DNA from: Ahaetulla prasina
Taxonomy: Eukaryota > Chordata > Lepidosauria > Squamata > Colubridae
Direction: 5' to 3'
Assembly (NCBI RefSeq): GCF_028640845.1
Contig: NC_080546.1
Coordinates: forward strand, 78,625,757 to 78,689,756
DNA length: 64,000 nt
Position 1 is the first letter of the stretch, and each line of letters begins with the position of its first letter. The notes under the pieces are model-generated. The model made no database searches, was not told the DNA's origin, and worked only from the letters and a program-made list of their open reading frames with translations. Shown here in pieces: positions 11,736 to 23,053 of this stretch. The translations under genes and the position numbers were made by a program.

Positions 11736-12264
11736 CTGTTCTTAGATGGATTGGTGGTCAGACTTAGCAGTTCCTGCCATGGCCCCACGTAGCAGATTCT
11801 GAATGCATGATGGAAAGAGGAGGTGGTGAGTTCAAGAAAGCTGACCCTGTTTCCAAATATATGGCACACTCCTGGTTTTCTTTTTGAAATTTTTATTTTA
11901 TTTTATAAACAAACAAACATACAATACAATACATAATCAATCGTTCAGTGTTTCATCTGAGTACGTCGTATGTGTCTTCTTCTTGTTCTTCAGTGTTAAT
12001 CATTTCATAATAGCACCGTTTCATTTATTGTAACATTCCTCCCACATTCCTTACTTTGCTATTAATACATTTATCAATCTTCTATCATCATACTTCAGGA
12101 TCCAGAAAGGAACGCCTGCCCTCTGGAATCAGATGTCCTTCCTTCACCCAAGATCTGTGTGGCTTCCAACTTGATGGTAATCTTGAAGGTCTTGAAAACC
12201 TGACTGTTCTCCCAGGATCGGGTGGATGGCATCACCTCTTTGTCATATTTTATATTTTAATATG

Positions 12265-12630
12265 TTATCTGGGGCTAGGACGTTGAGCTTGTCAATCGAA
12301 AGGTCGGCAGCTCAGCGGTTCTAATCCCTAGGGCTGCCATGTAACGGGATGAGCTCCCGTTACTTGTCCCAGCTTCTGCCAACATAGCAGTTTCGAAAGC
12401 ACGTAAAAATGCAAGTAGAAAAAATAGGGACCACCTTGGTGGGAAGGTAACAGTGTTCTGTGCGCCTTTGGCATTGAGTCATGCCGGCCACATGACCACA
12501 GAGACGTCTTCGGACAGCGCTGGCTCTTCGGCTTTGAAACGGAGATGAGCACTGCCCCCTAGAGTCGGCAACGACTAGCATGTATGTGCGAGGGGAACTT
12601 TTACCTTTACCTTTACCTTACTATGTTACC
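12265..12630 (+). mobile_element. Sauria-type SINE
   Basis: A near-complete copy on the + strand with a degraded A box, ending in ACTTTTACCTTTACCTTTAC. Confidence 0.9.
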
Positions 12631-13142
12631 TGGAATGACATCTTGTAATTATTCTGCAAATTTTCCCCCCGGTTTAATTTTATTGTATATAAAAAAACAG
12701 AGTTGGTTGGAGTCAGGCGGCATCAACATAGACTAAATAACTAAATATTTAAAAGTTTAAGCATTTCATATAACGGTTTCCCAGAGCACCATTTTCACCA
12801 CATTGCCTCTTAGATGCCTCTACTCAGGATGCTGCAAGTTGAAAACGATAGTGGTCAAAGTGCACCACACAGTACAGGATAACAACCCAAAAAGCAGCTC
12901 TGCAGCTGTAGTATCCTTTTGAAAAAAAAGACCTCCATCAGCTCTTATAAACTTGCTGAAGTCACCCGATTTTCACTTCACAGGATAGGGAAACTGCCAC
13001 ATAATCTCATCCTCTTCCTTTGTTGAAAAACTCATTCAAGGTTCCCTATTAAAGCAGAACATTCAGCTCCATGTGGAATAAATGTGTTCATTTCTATGGA
13101 TATTTCACCTGGGTCATACTTTTATGAGGCCTAACATACAAT
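12631..13142. other. No gene recognised
   Basis: AT-rich sequence between two SINEs. No feature supported. Confidence 0.5.
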
Positions 13143-13307
13143 ACTTGTAAAGGTAAAAGTTCCCCTTGCACATATGTGCTAGACGTTCCCGACTGGGACA
13201 AGTAATGGGAGATCACCCCGTTACGCGGCACTAGGGATTCGAACCTCTGAACTGCCGACCTTTCGATTGACAAACTCAGTGTCTTACCCACTAAGCCACC
13301 GCATCCC
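13143..13307 (-). mobile_element. Sauria-type SINE with internal deletion
   Basis: Both the tail (GGTAAAAGTTCCCC) and the tRNA-like head are present, but the middle of about 190 bp is missing. Confidence 0.85.
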
Positions 13308-14480
13308 TATATTATATTTTATAAAATATAAAAATATTTTATAAATATATATATAAAACAAAATGCTTTACATATAACACACACACACATATATAAATAT
13401 TTTACAGTACTTGTAGCGAGCTAGTTTAGTAATAGTTATGGGGCCCAGGCACGTAAATGGCTTTGGACCATTCCTTCTCTCTCAGCCCTAGGAAGAAGGT
13501 TTTGGAAAGTCACTTCTGAAAGATGTCACCAAGGAAAATGCAGCGACTTCCCTGTAGTGGCCAGGAGTCTAGACTGATCTAAAGGCCCAGTTCCCACCAA
13601 AACATACTCAAATTTTGAGCATATTCAGAGGAATATATTAGCTCTCCATACTTGCTATACTTGGTATAATATATAATATATATTACACCAAGCTACAGTA
13701 CAACCTCACGAATATTCAACCCTGAAGCACCTTGCTGACCTTGTGCCAATCACTCTCTCACAGGATTGCTATCTATAGGATAAAGTAGACCCCAATCTCG
13801 TGTAAACTGCCTTGAACAATTGTAGGGAAGAAAGGGTATACAGTAAGATCTGTTTATCTAACTAAATTAATCAATTAGGGTTTGCGCTGGTCTTAAGATT
13901 CATTTAAGAGTTTGAGTTGATTCGGGCCAGTTCAGAAAACTGTCACATAATCCCATCAGAGATTGTTTGATTGGACTAAATGAACCTAAAGCAAGTGTTA
14001 GGGATCCAAGCCATCCTAAATTAATAATGCCATTCATATCTCTGTGATTCAGAGTGACTCCGGGGGGGGGGGTCATACATACTAAGAAATTTTAAGACAT
14101 AGAGATGAAAGGCAGGAAATAAAATATAGTAAAAACAGTAACATTTATTGTGCTTCTCCATTCCTAATATCCTTGCAAATCACCCTTGCTTGATATATCT
14201 CACACCTTTTGTTGTTTAGACTCCACACCTCCTTCTTTTCAAAGGTTTCACGACTTCTTCACTTCCTTTTTTCTTGACTCAGTCTTCCTTCCTTCATACA
14301 TTTGCTTTGTGACGTAAGACTCTTTCATTCTTTCTAGATGACTTAATCATCTTAATATACGTCTTTTATATTAATCATTCACTTTTGACTTCGTTGCATA
14401 TTTTAAACCTCTTACTGAATAGGTTAATAGCTCAGTTCAGCCCAGTAGATCTACCTGATTCAGGTACCTCTGTTGCAACC
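13308..14480. other. No gene recognised
   Basis: AT-rich sequence with short TA and AC runs (13310-13400) and a G run at about 14060. No coding exon or transposon is identified. Confidence 0.5.
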
Positions 14481-14484
14481 TATG

Positions 14485-14750
14485 TTTTTTTTTTTTTGTT
14501 TACATTTATATCCCGCCCTTCTCCGAAGACTCAGGGCGGCTTACAGTGTATAAGGCAATAGTCTCATTCTATTTGTATATTTTTACAAAGTCAACTTATT
14601 GCCCCCCCCAACAATCTGGGTCCTCATTTTACCTACCTTATAAAGGATGGAAGGCTGAGTCAATCTTGGGCCGGGCTTGAACCTGCAGTAATTGCAGGCT
14701 ACTGTGTTCTAATAACAGGCTCTAACAGCCTGAGCTATTCCGGCCCCTAA
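14485..14750 (-). mobile_element. tRNA-derived SINE with L2-type tail
   Basis: The minus strand starts GGGGCCGGAATAGCTCAGGC and ends TAAGCCGCCCTGAGTCTTCG then GAGAAGGGCGGGATATAAAT plus an A-rich tail. The tail matches the L2-type LINE end at 54253. Confidence 0.82.
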
Positions 14751-14970
14751 ATGTGTGTAGTATGTTAGCATGTTGCATGTCCCTTCTAATCAGTAGGAGG
14801 AGAGTAACAGTATGTTGACTAGCAAGGAAGTTACTAGATTCCCTGAAGCTAACAACCAGAAGGGACATGCAGTGAATTGACATAATTTCAAGATTCAATT
14901 GACATATTTAACCCTAGTAGATAATGTTTAGCTAAATTGAGCTATTTACTTACTCAGTAAGAGACTTAAA

Positions 14971-15350
14971 TACAGGTAGTACTCAACTTATGACCACAAC
15001 TGAGTCCAAAATGTATGTTGCTGAATGAAACATCTGTTAAGTGGGTCCCCTCCCCCCCATTTTGTGACTTTTCTTGTCATGTTTGTTAAGCGAACCACTG
15101 TACTTGCACAGTTAGTAACATGGTTGTTAAATGAATCTGGCTTCCCTATTGATTTCGAAGGTCGCAGAAGGGGATCATGTGACCTTGGGACACTGCAACC
15201 GTCATAAATATGAGCCAGTTGTCAAGCATCACAGGACCATGGGGGTGCTGCAGAGGTCATAAGTGTGAAAAATGGTCGTAAGTCACTTTTTTCAGCATGA
15301 TTGTAACTTTGGTCGTTAAACAAACGGTTGTGAGATGAGGAGTACCTGTA
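14971..15350. mobile_element. MITE with TACAGGTAGT ends
   Basis: Terminal inverted repeats are TACAGGTAGTACTCAACTTA and its counterpart ending AGTACCTGTA. TA at both ends is compatible with a TA target site. A better-preserved copy is at 58004-58364. Confidence 0.82.
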
Positions 15351-15536
15351 GGAGCATCTACATCTACCTTTGGGAAAAGAATCAAAATCAAATGAATTAC
15401 AGCAAAGACTAGATCCGATGTGTCAACCACAGTTTCGTTTGTTCTTATTAGCCTGCGAATGACATTTCCAAATTTTCTAACCCATCTCATCATATTGCAT
15501 CCCGATTTCCAAAATTGTGGAAACCTTTTGGAAAAA

Positions 15537-15868
15537 GGGGCCTCTTGTGGCTCAACAGGCTAATGCAGTCTGTTATTAACACAGCTGCCTGCAATTACAA
15601 TTACTGCAGGTTCTTTGTGTGTCCAATCACACTTGGCCAATAAAAAATTCTATTCTATTCTATTCGAGTCCCACCAGGTCCAAGGTTGACTCAGCCTTCC
15701 ATCCTTTATAAGGTAGGTAAATAAGGACCCAGATTGTTGGGGGGGCAATACAAGTTGACTTTGTATATAATATACAAATGGATGAGACTATTGCCTTACA
15801 CAATGTAAGCCGCCCTGAGTCTTCGGAGAAGGGCGGGATATAAATTCAAATTAAAAAAAAAAAAAAGA
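15537..15868 (+). mobile_element. tRNA-derived SINE with L2-type tail, split B box
   Basis: The SINE starts GGGGCCTCTTGTGGCTCAAC and ends GAGAAGGGCGGGATATAAAT plus poly(A). Its B box is interrupted: GCAGGTTC is followed by about 52 bp of foreign DNA (15614-15665), then CGAGTCCCACC. Confidence 0.85.
15614..15665 (+). mobile_element. Minute CR1/L3-like LINE 3' end inside a SINE
   Basis: TGTGTGTCCAATCACACTTG then GCCAATAAAAAATTCTATTC is the last roughly 35 bp of the (TATTC)-tailed LINE family plus its tail. It is an extreme 5' truncation. Confidence 0.8.
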
Positions 15869-16098
15869 GTAAACTAGCTAATAATGCCACTTTTTTTTGG
15901 AGTGAGTAGTACCATAAAATTATATATCGATGGAAAGTTAATTTAATCAAGAATGTAATGCAATAACATTTATGAAGGATTTGCTATTAGAATAGCAGTT
16001 AAAGTATAAAGAAGAAAAATGAAACACAGAAAAAATGAGCTATACCAAAATTATCACCATAGAAAAAACAAGATATACAAAAATTATCACATGGCAGT

Positions 16099-16308
16099 TA
16101 ATACTTAGTTGGGTAACCTTTAGCATGAATTACGACCTTACAACGTCTTCCCATGGAGTGAACCAAGTCTTTTAGTTCTGCAGCTGTTATAATGTGAAAC
16201 CAAGATTGAATGATTGTTTCTATTAACTGGGTTTTATTGCTGGGTCACTTCCGACTAACAAGTGTCTTTCGTCGGCTCCATAGATTTTCAATTGGGTGAA
16301 GGTCTAGG
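16099..16308 (-). pseudogene. Tc1-family transposase C-terminal remnant
   Basis: The minus strand reads DLHPIENLWS, then after a broken segment TQLIETIIQSWFHIITAAEL and KDLVHSMGRRCKVVIHAKGY, ending PTKY and a stop codon. This matches the end of Tc1-like DDE transposases, where PIENLW marks the last catalytic region. The catalytic N-terminal two-thirds is missing and an in-frame stop lies near the join, so it is inactive. It lies between the two Tc1-type terminal repeats noted at 15510 and 16414. Confidence 0.8.
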
Positions 16309-16469
16309 CTATTCCCAGGCCTTCCAGCGCTGGAATAGGATTATCTTGAAACTCCCCCCACCAAAAAAAGTGGTGTTATTAGTCATCAAACCTCAAAAAT
16401 ACACTTTTCCCAAAAGGTTTCCACAATTTTGGCCACTACTGTGTGTGGTCACGAGTCTAATTTTTTTCT

Positions 16470-17246
16470 TTTTTAAGCTTTTCAGTCAGTAACTGGCAAA
16501 AAATGAGGAGCTCTCTGGAAGCAAAAATAGAACAGGAGTTTGTCGAATGAGCAGAAAAGTGTACGATCACTTTGTTACAGGTTTATTTTATGTGCGGGTG
16601 ATTTATTTTCCCCGCTGCCTTATTATGTCAAGGAGCGCCTGAACTGGTGTGGCAAGAAGAAAATCCCAAAGGGAAAAAAAAAAGTCTTGTTTATATTAAC
16701 AAGGTATAATATTTGTAGATAACAGAAACAGATTAATGCTGACCGCAGATAATGCATCTTATCACACACGCCAAATGCAATACAATAAAAATACGTATTT
16801 GTCAATTGACAGCTAATTATGCCTCGAATTTCCCTGATATCTCTAGTGGAAGAACCAAGATGACAAACATTTTCCAACCGCTGTTTAGTTTTCTCCCCGA
16901 GCCCTTCCTGTGCCTGGCGTATGCACAAATCATTGTATTCCAACAAATGCATGTCATCCGGCATTTTGAACTGGTCTTTAAATTGGGGTCCAAAGAAGAT
17001 CCCAAGATTTCAGTCCACTCTTTGCGTTTTGGTTCCTGTTTCTGTCTCTGAGAAAGTTCACCCGAATTCATCATACAGAAGAGACGTCTTAGTAGTTTCC
17101 CAACTGAACTTTCTCCCTCATTTCATGATGCTTCAATTGTAGTGAGCAGCCCTCTTGAACGTCAGGTGAGCTCCCAATTATTACCAAACAAATATGTCAT
17201 TGCTGTTATGGTTGAACACACAATCAGCCAGAGGATTAAAGAGGAT
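16470..17246. other. Repeat-poor island, no gene recognised
   Basis: No transposon is recognised. There are overlapping short open frames on both strands without family resemblance. Possible noncoding conserved DNA, not shown. Confidence 0.5.
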
Positions 17247-17356
17247 TTGGCATTATTATTATTATTTACACAAAATGACAGTATACACAGCAAACGAGAT
17301 AACTATGCTGGATTTCGTATCACAGATCACTAGTCGAACACTTCCCAAGCGTTTAG
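17247..17356 (-). mobile_element. REL-type LINE 3' end, truncated
   Basis: It is almost identical to 17936-18020 (CAAACGAGATAACTATGCTG and onward) and carries a short (ATT)n run at the same end. It is a second, 5'-truncated copy of the LINE annotated at 17919. Confidence 0.75.
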
Positions 17357-17830
17357 AATAGAATAGAATAGAATAGAATAGAATAGAATAGAATAGAATT
17401 TTATTGGCCAAGTGTGATTGGACACACAAGGAATTTGTCTTGGTGCATATGCTCTCAGTGTACATAAAAGAAAAGATACGTTCATCAAGGTACAACATTT
17501 ACAACACAATTGATGATCAATATATCAATATAAATCATAAGGATTGCCAGCAACAAGTTATAGTCATACAGTCATAAGTGGAAAGAGATTGGTGATGGGA
17601 ACTATGAAACGATTAATAGTAGTGCAGATTCAGTAAATAGTCTGACAGTGTTGAGGGAATTATTTGTTTAGCAGAGTGATGGCCTTCGGGAATAAACTGT
17701 TCTTGTGTCTAGTTGTTCTGGTGTGCAGTGCTCTATAGCGTCGTTTTGAGGGTAGGAGTTGAAACAGTTTATGTCCAGGATGCGAGGGATCTGCAAATAT
17801 TTTCACGGCTCTCTTCTTGATTCGTGCAGT
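17357..17830 (-). mobile_element. CR1/L3-like LINE 3' end with (AATAG)n
   Basis: A (GAATA)n run (17357-17399) joins directly to TTTTATTGGCCAAGTGTGAT. The minus strand then reads a decayed ORF end ([20 protein letters not shown]). Confidence 0.88.
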
Positions 17831-17834
17831 TTAG

Positions 17835-17835
<1 letters not shown>

Positions 17836-17911
<76 letters not shown>

Positions 17912-17920
17912 GTTATTGTT
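17836..17920. repeat. (ATT)n microsatellite
   Basis: A pure trinucleotide run at the 3' tail of the adjacent minus-strand LINE, probably grown from that tail. Confidence 0.95.
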
Positions 17921-18389
17921 ATTATTATTATTTTTTTACACAAAATGAAAGTATACCCAGCAAACGAGATAACTATGCTGGATTTCGTATCACAGATCAC
18001 TAGTCGAACACTTCCCAAGCGTTTAGGACTGCGAGATGTATCGGCGAATTATGCGAGCAGATCCCAGTAAGGTGGCCTTCTGCAGCTGACCAATGGTGAT
18101 CTTGTCAGCGCCAATTGCTTTTAAGTGCTTGCCTAGGTCTTTAGGCACAGCTCCCAGTGTGCCGAGTACCACTGGAACCACCTGCACTGGTTTATGCAAT
18201 TCAATTCTCAAATCTTGATATCTGGTGACTTGTTCAAGTTGTTTCTCGTCAATTCTGCCGTCACCAGGTATAGCAATGTCGACTATCCACACTTTTTTCT
18301 TTTCCACAATCATGATATCCAGGGTATTATGTTCCAAAACTTTATCAGTCTGTATTCAGAAATCTTATCAGTCTGTATTCGGAAATAAT

Positions 18390-18431
<42 letters not shown>

Positions 18432-18500
18432 AATAATAATAATAATTTATTCATTAAACATGAAACTCAGTCAACTGAACATTCAAAAATGCATCACAAA
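17919..18500 (-). mobile_element. LINE with REL-endonuclease-like C-terminus
   Basis: The minus strand from 18337 to 18023 is open for 104 codons and contains LDIMIVEKKKVWIVDIAIPG, then ITIGQLQKATLLGSARIIRR. The PD/E-type spacing (LDIMIVE...VWIVDIAIP) and the GELQK.ALLGTARI-like tail resemble the C-terminus of R4/Dong-like LINEs carrying a restriction-enzyme-like endonuclease. It is followed by a short 3'UTR and an (AAT)n tail. A (CAA)n/(TAA)n run (18385-18447) sits on its 5' side. Clade assignment is tentative. Confidence 0.6.
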
Positions 18501-18689
18501 TAGCATTGACTGGTGCTGATGGTTGATACGGGTTGCTGCCAGCATCCTAGGTATCAACCAAGTACTTTCTTAAGATGTACAAAGTTCCAAGTTTTGCGCT
18601 TTTGTCCCAGTCGCTTTACAGTTGCACACTCTCATTCCCCAGCAATAGCAACTGAGCCCTGCCACCATTTCAGACAAATGGCTATCCAA

Positions 18690-18912
18690 CATTTTCTTAA
18701 AAATTTCCAGTGTTGGAGCATTCACTCACAACTTCTGGAGGCAAGTTGTTCCACTGATTAATTGTTCTAACTGTCAGGAAATTTCTCCTTAGTTCTAAAT
18801 TGCTTCTTTTCTTGATTAGTTTCCACCCATTGCTTCTTGTTCTACCCTCAGGTGCTTTGGAGAATAGTTTGACTCCCTCTTCTTTGTGGCAACCCCTGAG
18901 ATATTGGAACAC
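18690..18912 (-). mobile_element. CR1 ORF2 C-terminal fragment
   Basis: The minus strand reads [20 protein letters not shown], the usual CR1 end. It is 5'-truncated and joined to the Penelope-like unit at about 18926. Confidence 0.85.
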
Positions 18913-18925
18913 AGCTATCATATAT

Positions 18926-19420
18926 CTTTTCTTTGAAGACGTTTCGCTTCTCATCCAAGAAGCTTCTTCAGCTCTGACTGGATGGTGGGGAATGGAAGGA
19001 TTTATACTCCTTGCAGACAGCTGGTCATTTGCATCCTTTTAGAGAGTTGCTAAGGTCATCTGGAGGTTTATCTGTGTCCTCAGGGTCACCTGAGTGGTGC
19101 AAATGGGTGTGGAGCCTTCTTGGAACTGCTGAACGGAGCTGTGTTGTAGACTGGAGATAGATGATGTCATATCCCTCCCCCTCTGTTGAGATGGCTATTC
19201 AAAGAAAGGACACAAATAAACCTCCAACTGGCCTCAATGACTCTCTAAAAGAATGCAAATGTCCAGCTGCCTGCAAGGAATATAAATCCTTCCATTCCCC
19301 ACCAATCCAGTCAGAGCTGAAGAAGCTTCTTGGATGAGAAGTGAAACATCTTCAAAGAAAAACAAGAACGTCCAGTTGCCTCTTGAAAAAAGCACCTTTG
19401 GGACAACCATGACTGAGAAT
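18926..19420. mobile_element. Penelope-like unit with inverted arms
   Basis: The left arm (18926-18990, minus) and right arm (19292-19400, plus) are inverted copies containing AAGAAGCTTCTTGGATGAGA and GAAAC. The minus strand of the left part carries traces such as YNTAPFSSSKKAPHPFAPL, resembling Penelope-like ORF ends. The clade is inferred. Confidence 0.6.
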
Positions 19421-19448
19421 CTCCATAGACATCGAGTACAAACCTATA

Positions 19449-19592
19449 TATACCCTGTTTTCCCCAAAATAAGACATCCCCCTGATAATAAGCCCAATTG
19501 GGCTTTTGAGCGCATGGCAATAAGGCCAAACACTTATTTCAGGGTTCAAAAAAATGTAAGACAGGATCTTATTTTTGGGGAAACACAGTAGC
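19449..19592. mobile_element. MITE with CCCCAAAATAAGA ends
   Basis: CTGTTTTCCCCAAAATAAGA at the left and TCTTATTTTTGGGGAAACAC at the right are inverted. A related longer copy is at 29188-29502. Confidence 0.75.
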
Positions 19593-19599
19593 ATGCTTG

Positions 19600-20512
19600 C
19601 TGAAAAGTCAGCCCCACCAAATTTTATCTTAGCAAAGTAAATATAGAATTTTATCTTAGCAAAGTAAATATAGAATTGCAGTTTTGAAAACCTGGACCAA
19701 GAATGTATGTACACCTATTTGTAATGGCAATAAAAGCTTGGATCACCGTGTAGCTCTGCTTATTGCATTACAATAAACAGAGAATTCAGTATCCTCCGTT
19801 GATTACAATGTTGTTGTCTGAATGCTTTGGTTTGTTGGTTTGATTCGATGACGGTGATGCCGAAAGATGCACGAATGAATGACAGTGTTTCACATTTGTG
19901 ACCAAGGAAATAAAAGAGGAAGAAGATTAGAATAGGCAAAGCATCCAATTTAGTAAAATAGAAATGCGGCAACAAGTTGCCATTCAGTCGCACTGCTTCC
20001 ATCCAGTCTACAGTTTGCTAAAGTTTGACTGCTTTCCATTTTCTGAATACATATATATATATTTAAAGAATAGCTGGGTTATGGCTTTGTGTTTTCACTT
20101 CCTTCGCCTTAGCAAACCGTGGGTTGTTTTTAAAAAGCTATGAAAGAATCGCCAGATGTTGTGCTCTAAAGTCCAAGTCTACCATTTGTGATCTAACAGC
20201 CTTTGCTAGGCCGGCTGATTAAAACTAATCCGCTATCTGGCCTGCTTATCTTAAACCTCAACTTTCTGCTCTTGCTTCTTCTCTTTGTAAACATAATTAA
20301 GGTTCTTGAGATTAAAAAAAAAATAAAGAGGTGGGGGGAGGGAGGCACTGGAAACTGGAGAGTTTTTAAAGTGTAAGGGCATCCCTTGAAATGCAGGATG
20401 TCTGGCTGAGCTAATCATAATGAGTGCCTACCTATCACACAACACACATTGTGCTCTGAAAGTAATCAATCAGTGTTACGGTTCAAACAGGGGCTTTTAT
20501 TATGATTTTTTT
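19600..20512. other. Repeat-poor island, no gene recognised
   Basis: No transposon found. The stretch 20150-20480 contains several GATA-type (CTTATC, GCTATCT) and one forkhead-type (GTAAACA) motif, which suggests but does not prove regulatory DNA. Confidence 0.5.
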
Positions 20513-20885
20513 TAAAAAAAGAAAGCTTTATCTGCGCTCAGCGAAGGAGCCAGGAGCATTTTTGATCTCCTGAAAAGCAAGGGAGTAGTTTCCCACCAGA
20601 TACGCCTACCCCAAGTTGCTGGTATTTGGCTACTGAACACTGTTATAATTCCAAAGTTTGCACGCACTCAGTGATGTGATAAGGGCACTAATAAGTCAAC
20701 GTAGCCCACAGACATGTTTTACCAAATATTGTATGAAAGATTACGTTTTTTCTTGTTTGAAAAGTTTAGACAGAAAGGTTGCTTCATCAAGCAAAATATT
20801 ACAGAAAACAGGGAAGAGGGGTAAAATAAGGAAGTCTAAAAACTAAGTCAGCCAGTTAAGGCAGGAGTTGTGCCTTCCTCTGGAT

Positions 20886-21310
20886 CAGGGTGAAATCCAG
20901 CAGGTTCCGATAGGTTTTGGAGACCCGTAGTGGAAATTTTGAGCAGTTTGGAGAACTGGCAAATACCACTTCTGGCTGGTCCCAGAGTGGAGTGGGAATG
21001 GAAGTTTTGCAGTATCCTTCCCCTGGAGTGGGGTGGGAATGGAGATTTTGCAGTATCCTTCCCCCAGGAGTGGGGAGGGAATGGAGATTTTGCAGTATCC
21101 TTCCCCCAGGAGTGGGGTGGGAATGGAGATTTTGCAATATCCTTCCCCTGGAGTGGGGTGGGAATGGGGATTTTGCAGTATCCTTCCCCCAGGAGTGGGG
21201 AGGGAATGGAGATTTTGCAGTATCCTTCCCCTATCACGCCAACCAAGCCACACCACTCCCACCAAGCCACGGCCACAGAACCGGTAGTAAAAAAAATTGG
21301 GTTTCACCAC
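20886..21310 (-). mobile_element. hAT family A element with internal minisatellite (copy 1)
   Basis: It starts CAGGGTGAAATCCAGCAGG and ends CCGGTAGTAAAAAAAATTGG plus GTTTCACC. The body holds about six tandem units of about 40-43 bp built on GGAATGGAGATTTTGCAGTA. Confidence 0.85.
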
Positions 21311-21519
21311 CGCCATGAATTCTGTAACTGTTGACATGGCCTTAATCCGTTTCTCTGTGGGCAAAGGGAAAAGTTATTTTCTTACAACGTATCTTTTCAT
21401 CCCTGTTTTGTGTAAAATAACATCTGGGCAAAGTATGGGCTGGACGACCTTCTCAAGACCAGAGGGGACAATTCCACAGAAGGTCATGGAAAATAAGAGG
21501 GCTCAAAGGATCCGGTGGG

Positions 21520-21775
21520 GTTTCTAGATCCAGACAGACGGGCCGATACTGGTCAAACAAGCAGACATCTTGGAAGAAGACAAAGACCAGAAGACTGTGT
21601 TGGTGATAGATCTAGGGGTACCAAGTGATAGCAACATCAGGAAAAAGGCATATGAGTCGCTGGAGAAGGACCAGGGCCTGAAGCAGGAGCTAGAAAAGAC
21701 ATGGAAATTCCACTGTGCAGAATTCCCAATCTCCAGGCCTCAGTAGAGGACCTGAGATGGAGAAAGACTCCTACC
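21520..21775 (+). pseudogene. REL-type LINE ORF C-terminal fragment (copy 1)
   Basis: Read from about 21532 the + strand gives IQTDGPILVKQADILEEDKD followed by QKTVLVIDLGVPSDSNIRKK and AYESLEKDQGLKQELEKTWK. The pattern of ADI...KTVLVIDLGVPSDSNI matches the restriction-like endonuclease region of REL-type LINE proteins. It stops after HCAEFPISRPQ. It is a fragment within the tandem duplication with no intact ORF around it. Confidence 0.6.
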
Positions 21776-22161
21776 ACCCATAAGGTTTTTTAAAAAGAAA
21801 GCTTTATCTGCGCTCAGCGAAGGAGCCAGGAGCATTTTTGATCTCCTGAAAAGCAAGGGAGTAGTTTCCCACCAGATACGCCTACCCCAAGTTGCTGGTA
21901 TTTGGCTACTGAACACTGTTATAATTCCAAAGTTTGCACGCACTCAGTGATGTGATAAGGGCACTAATAAGTCAACGTAGCCCACAGACATGTTTTACCA
22001 AATATTGTATGAAAGATTACGTTTTTTCTTGTTTGAAAAGTTTAGACAGAAAGGTTGCTTCATCAAGCAAAATATTACAGAAAACAGGGAAGAGGGGTAA
22101 AATAAGGAAGTCTAAAAACTAAGTCAGCCAGTTAAGGCAGGAGTTGTGCCTTCCTCTGGAT

Positions 22162-22588
22162 CAGGGTGAAATCCAGCAGGTTCCGATAGGTTTTGGAGAC
22201 CCGTAGTGGAAATTTTGAGCAGTTTGGAGAACTGGCAAATACCACTTCTGGCTGGTCCCAGAGTGGAGTGGGAATGGAAGTTTTGCAGTATCCTTCTCCC
22301 AGGAGTGGGGTGGGAATGGAGATTTTGCAGTATCCTTTCCCCAGGAGTGGGGTGGAAATGGAGATTTTGCAGTATCCTTCTCCCAGGAGTGGGGTGGGAA
22401 TGGAGATTTTGCAGTATCCTTCCCCCTGGAGTGGGGTGGGAATGGGGATTTTGCAGTATCCTTTCCCCAGGAGTGGGGTGGGAATGGAGATTTTGCAGTA
22501 TCCTTCCCCTATCACGCCAACCAAGCCACACCACTCCCACCAAGCCACGGCCACAGAACCGGTAGTAAAAAAAATTGGGTTTCACCAC
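22162..22588 (-). mobile_element. hAT family A element with internal minisatellite (copy 2)
   Basis: The duplicate of the element at 20886. The ends are identical, but the order and variants of the internal units differ from copy 1. Confidence 0.85.
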
Positions 22589-22797
22589 CGCCATGAATTC
22601 TGTAACTGTTGACATGGCCTTAATCCGTTTCTCTGTGGGCAAAGGGAAAAGTTATTTTCTTACAACGTATCTTTTCATCCCTGTTTTGTGTAAAATAACA
22701 TCTGGGCAAAGTATGGGCTGGACGACCTTCTCAAGACCAGAGGGGACAATTCCACAGAAGGTCATGGAAAATAAGAGGGCTCAAAGGATCCGGTGGG

Positions 22798-23053
22798 GTT
22801 TCTAGATCCAGACAGACGGGCCGATACTGGTCAAACAAGCAGACATCTTGGAAGAAGACAAAGACCAGAAGACTGTGTTGGTGATAGATCTAGGGGTACC
22901 AAGTGATAGCAACATCAGGAAAAAGGCATATGAGTCGCTGGAGAAGGACCAGGGCCTGAAGCAGGAGCTAGAAAAGACATGGAAATTCCACTGTGCAGAA
23001 TTCCCAATCTCCAGGCCTCAGTAGAGGACCTGAGATGGAGAAAGACTCCTACC
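22798..23053 (+). pseudogene. REL-type LINE ORF C-terminal fragment (copy 2)
   Basis: Same sequence as the fragment at 21520 and part of the second duplication unit. No separate function is expected. Confidence 0.6.

Larger units (their letters stand above)
15505..16447 (-). mobile_element. Tc1/mariner remnant
   Basis: The left end CCAAAATTGTGGAAACCTTT (15510) and right end AAAGGTTTCCACAATTTTGG (about 16414) are inverted repeats. The right end continues CCACTACTGTGTG. Between them are a transposase tail (16099-16308, minus) and a later SINE insertion. Confidence 0.75.

Noticed and set aside
18225..18503. Poly-Asn frame
   Set aside because: It results from (AAC/AAT)n microsatellite sequence beside the LINE.
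20848..22642. Several 120-170-codon frames of repeated [12 protein letters not shown] or FCSILPPGVGWE
   Set aside because: They are products of the minisatellite inside the family A hAT elements and exist on both strands.
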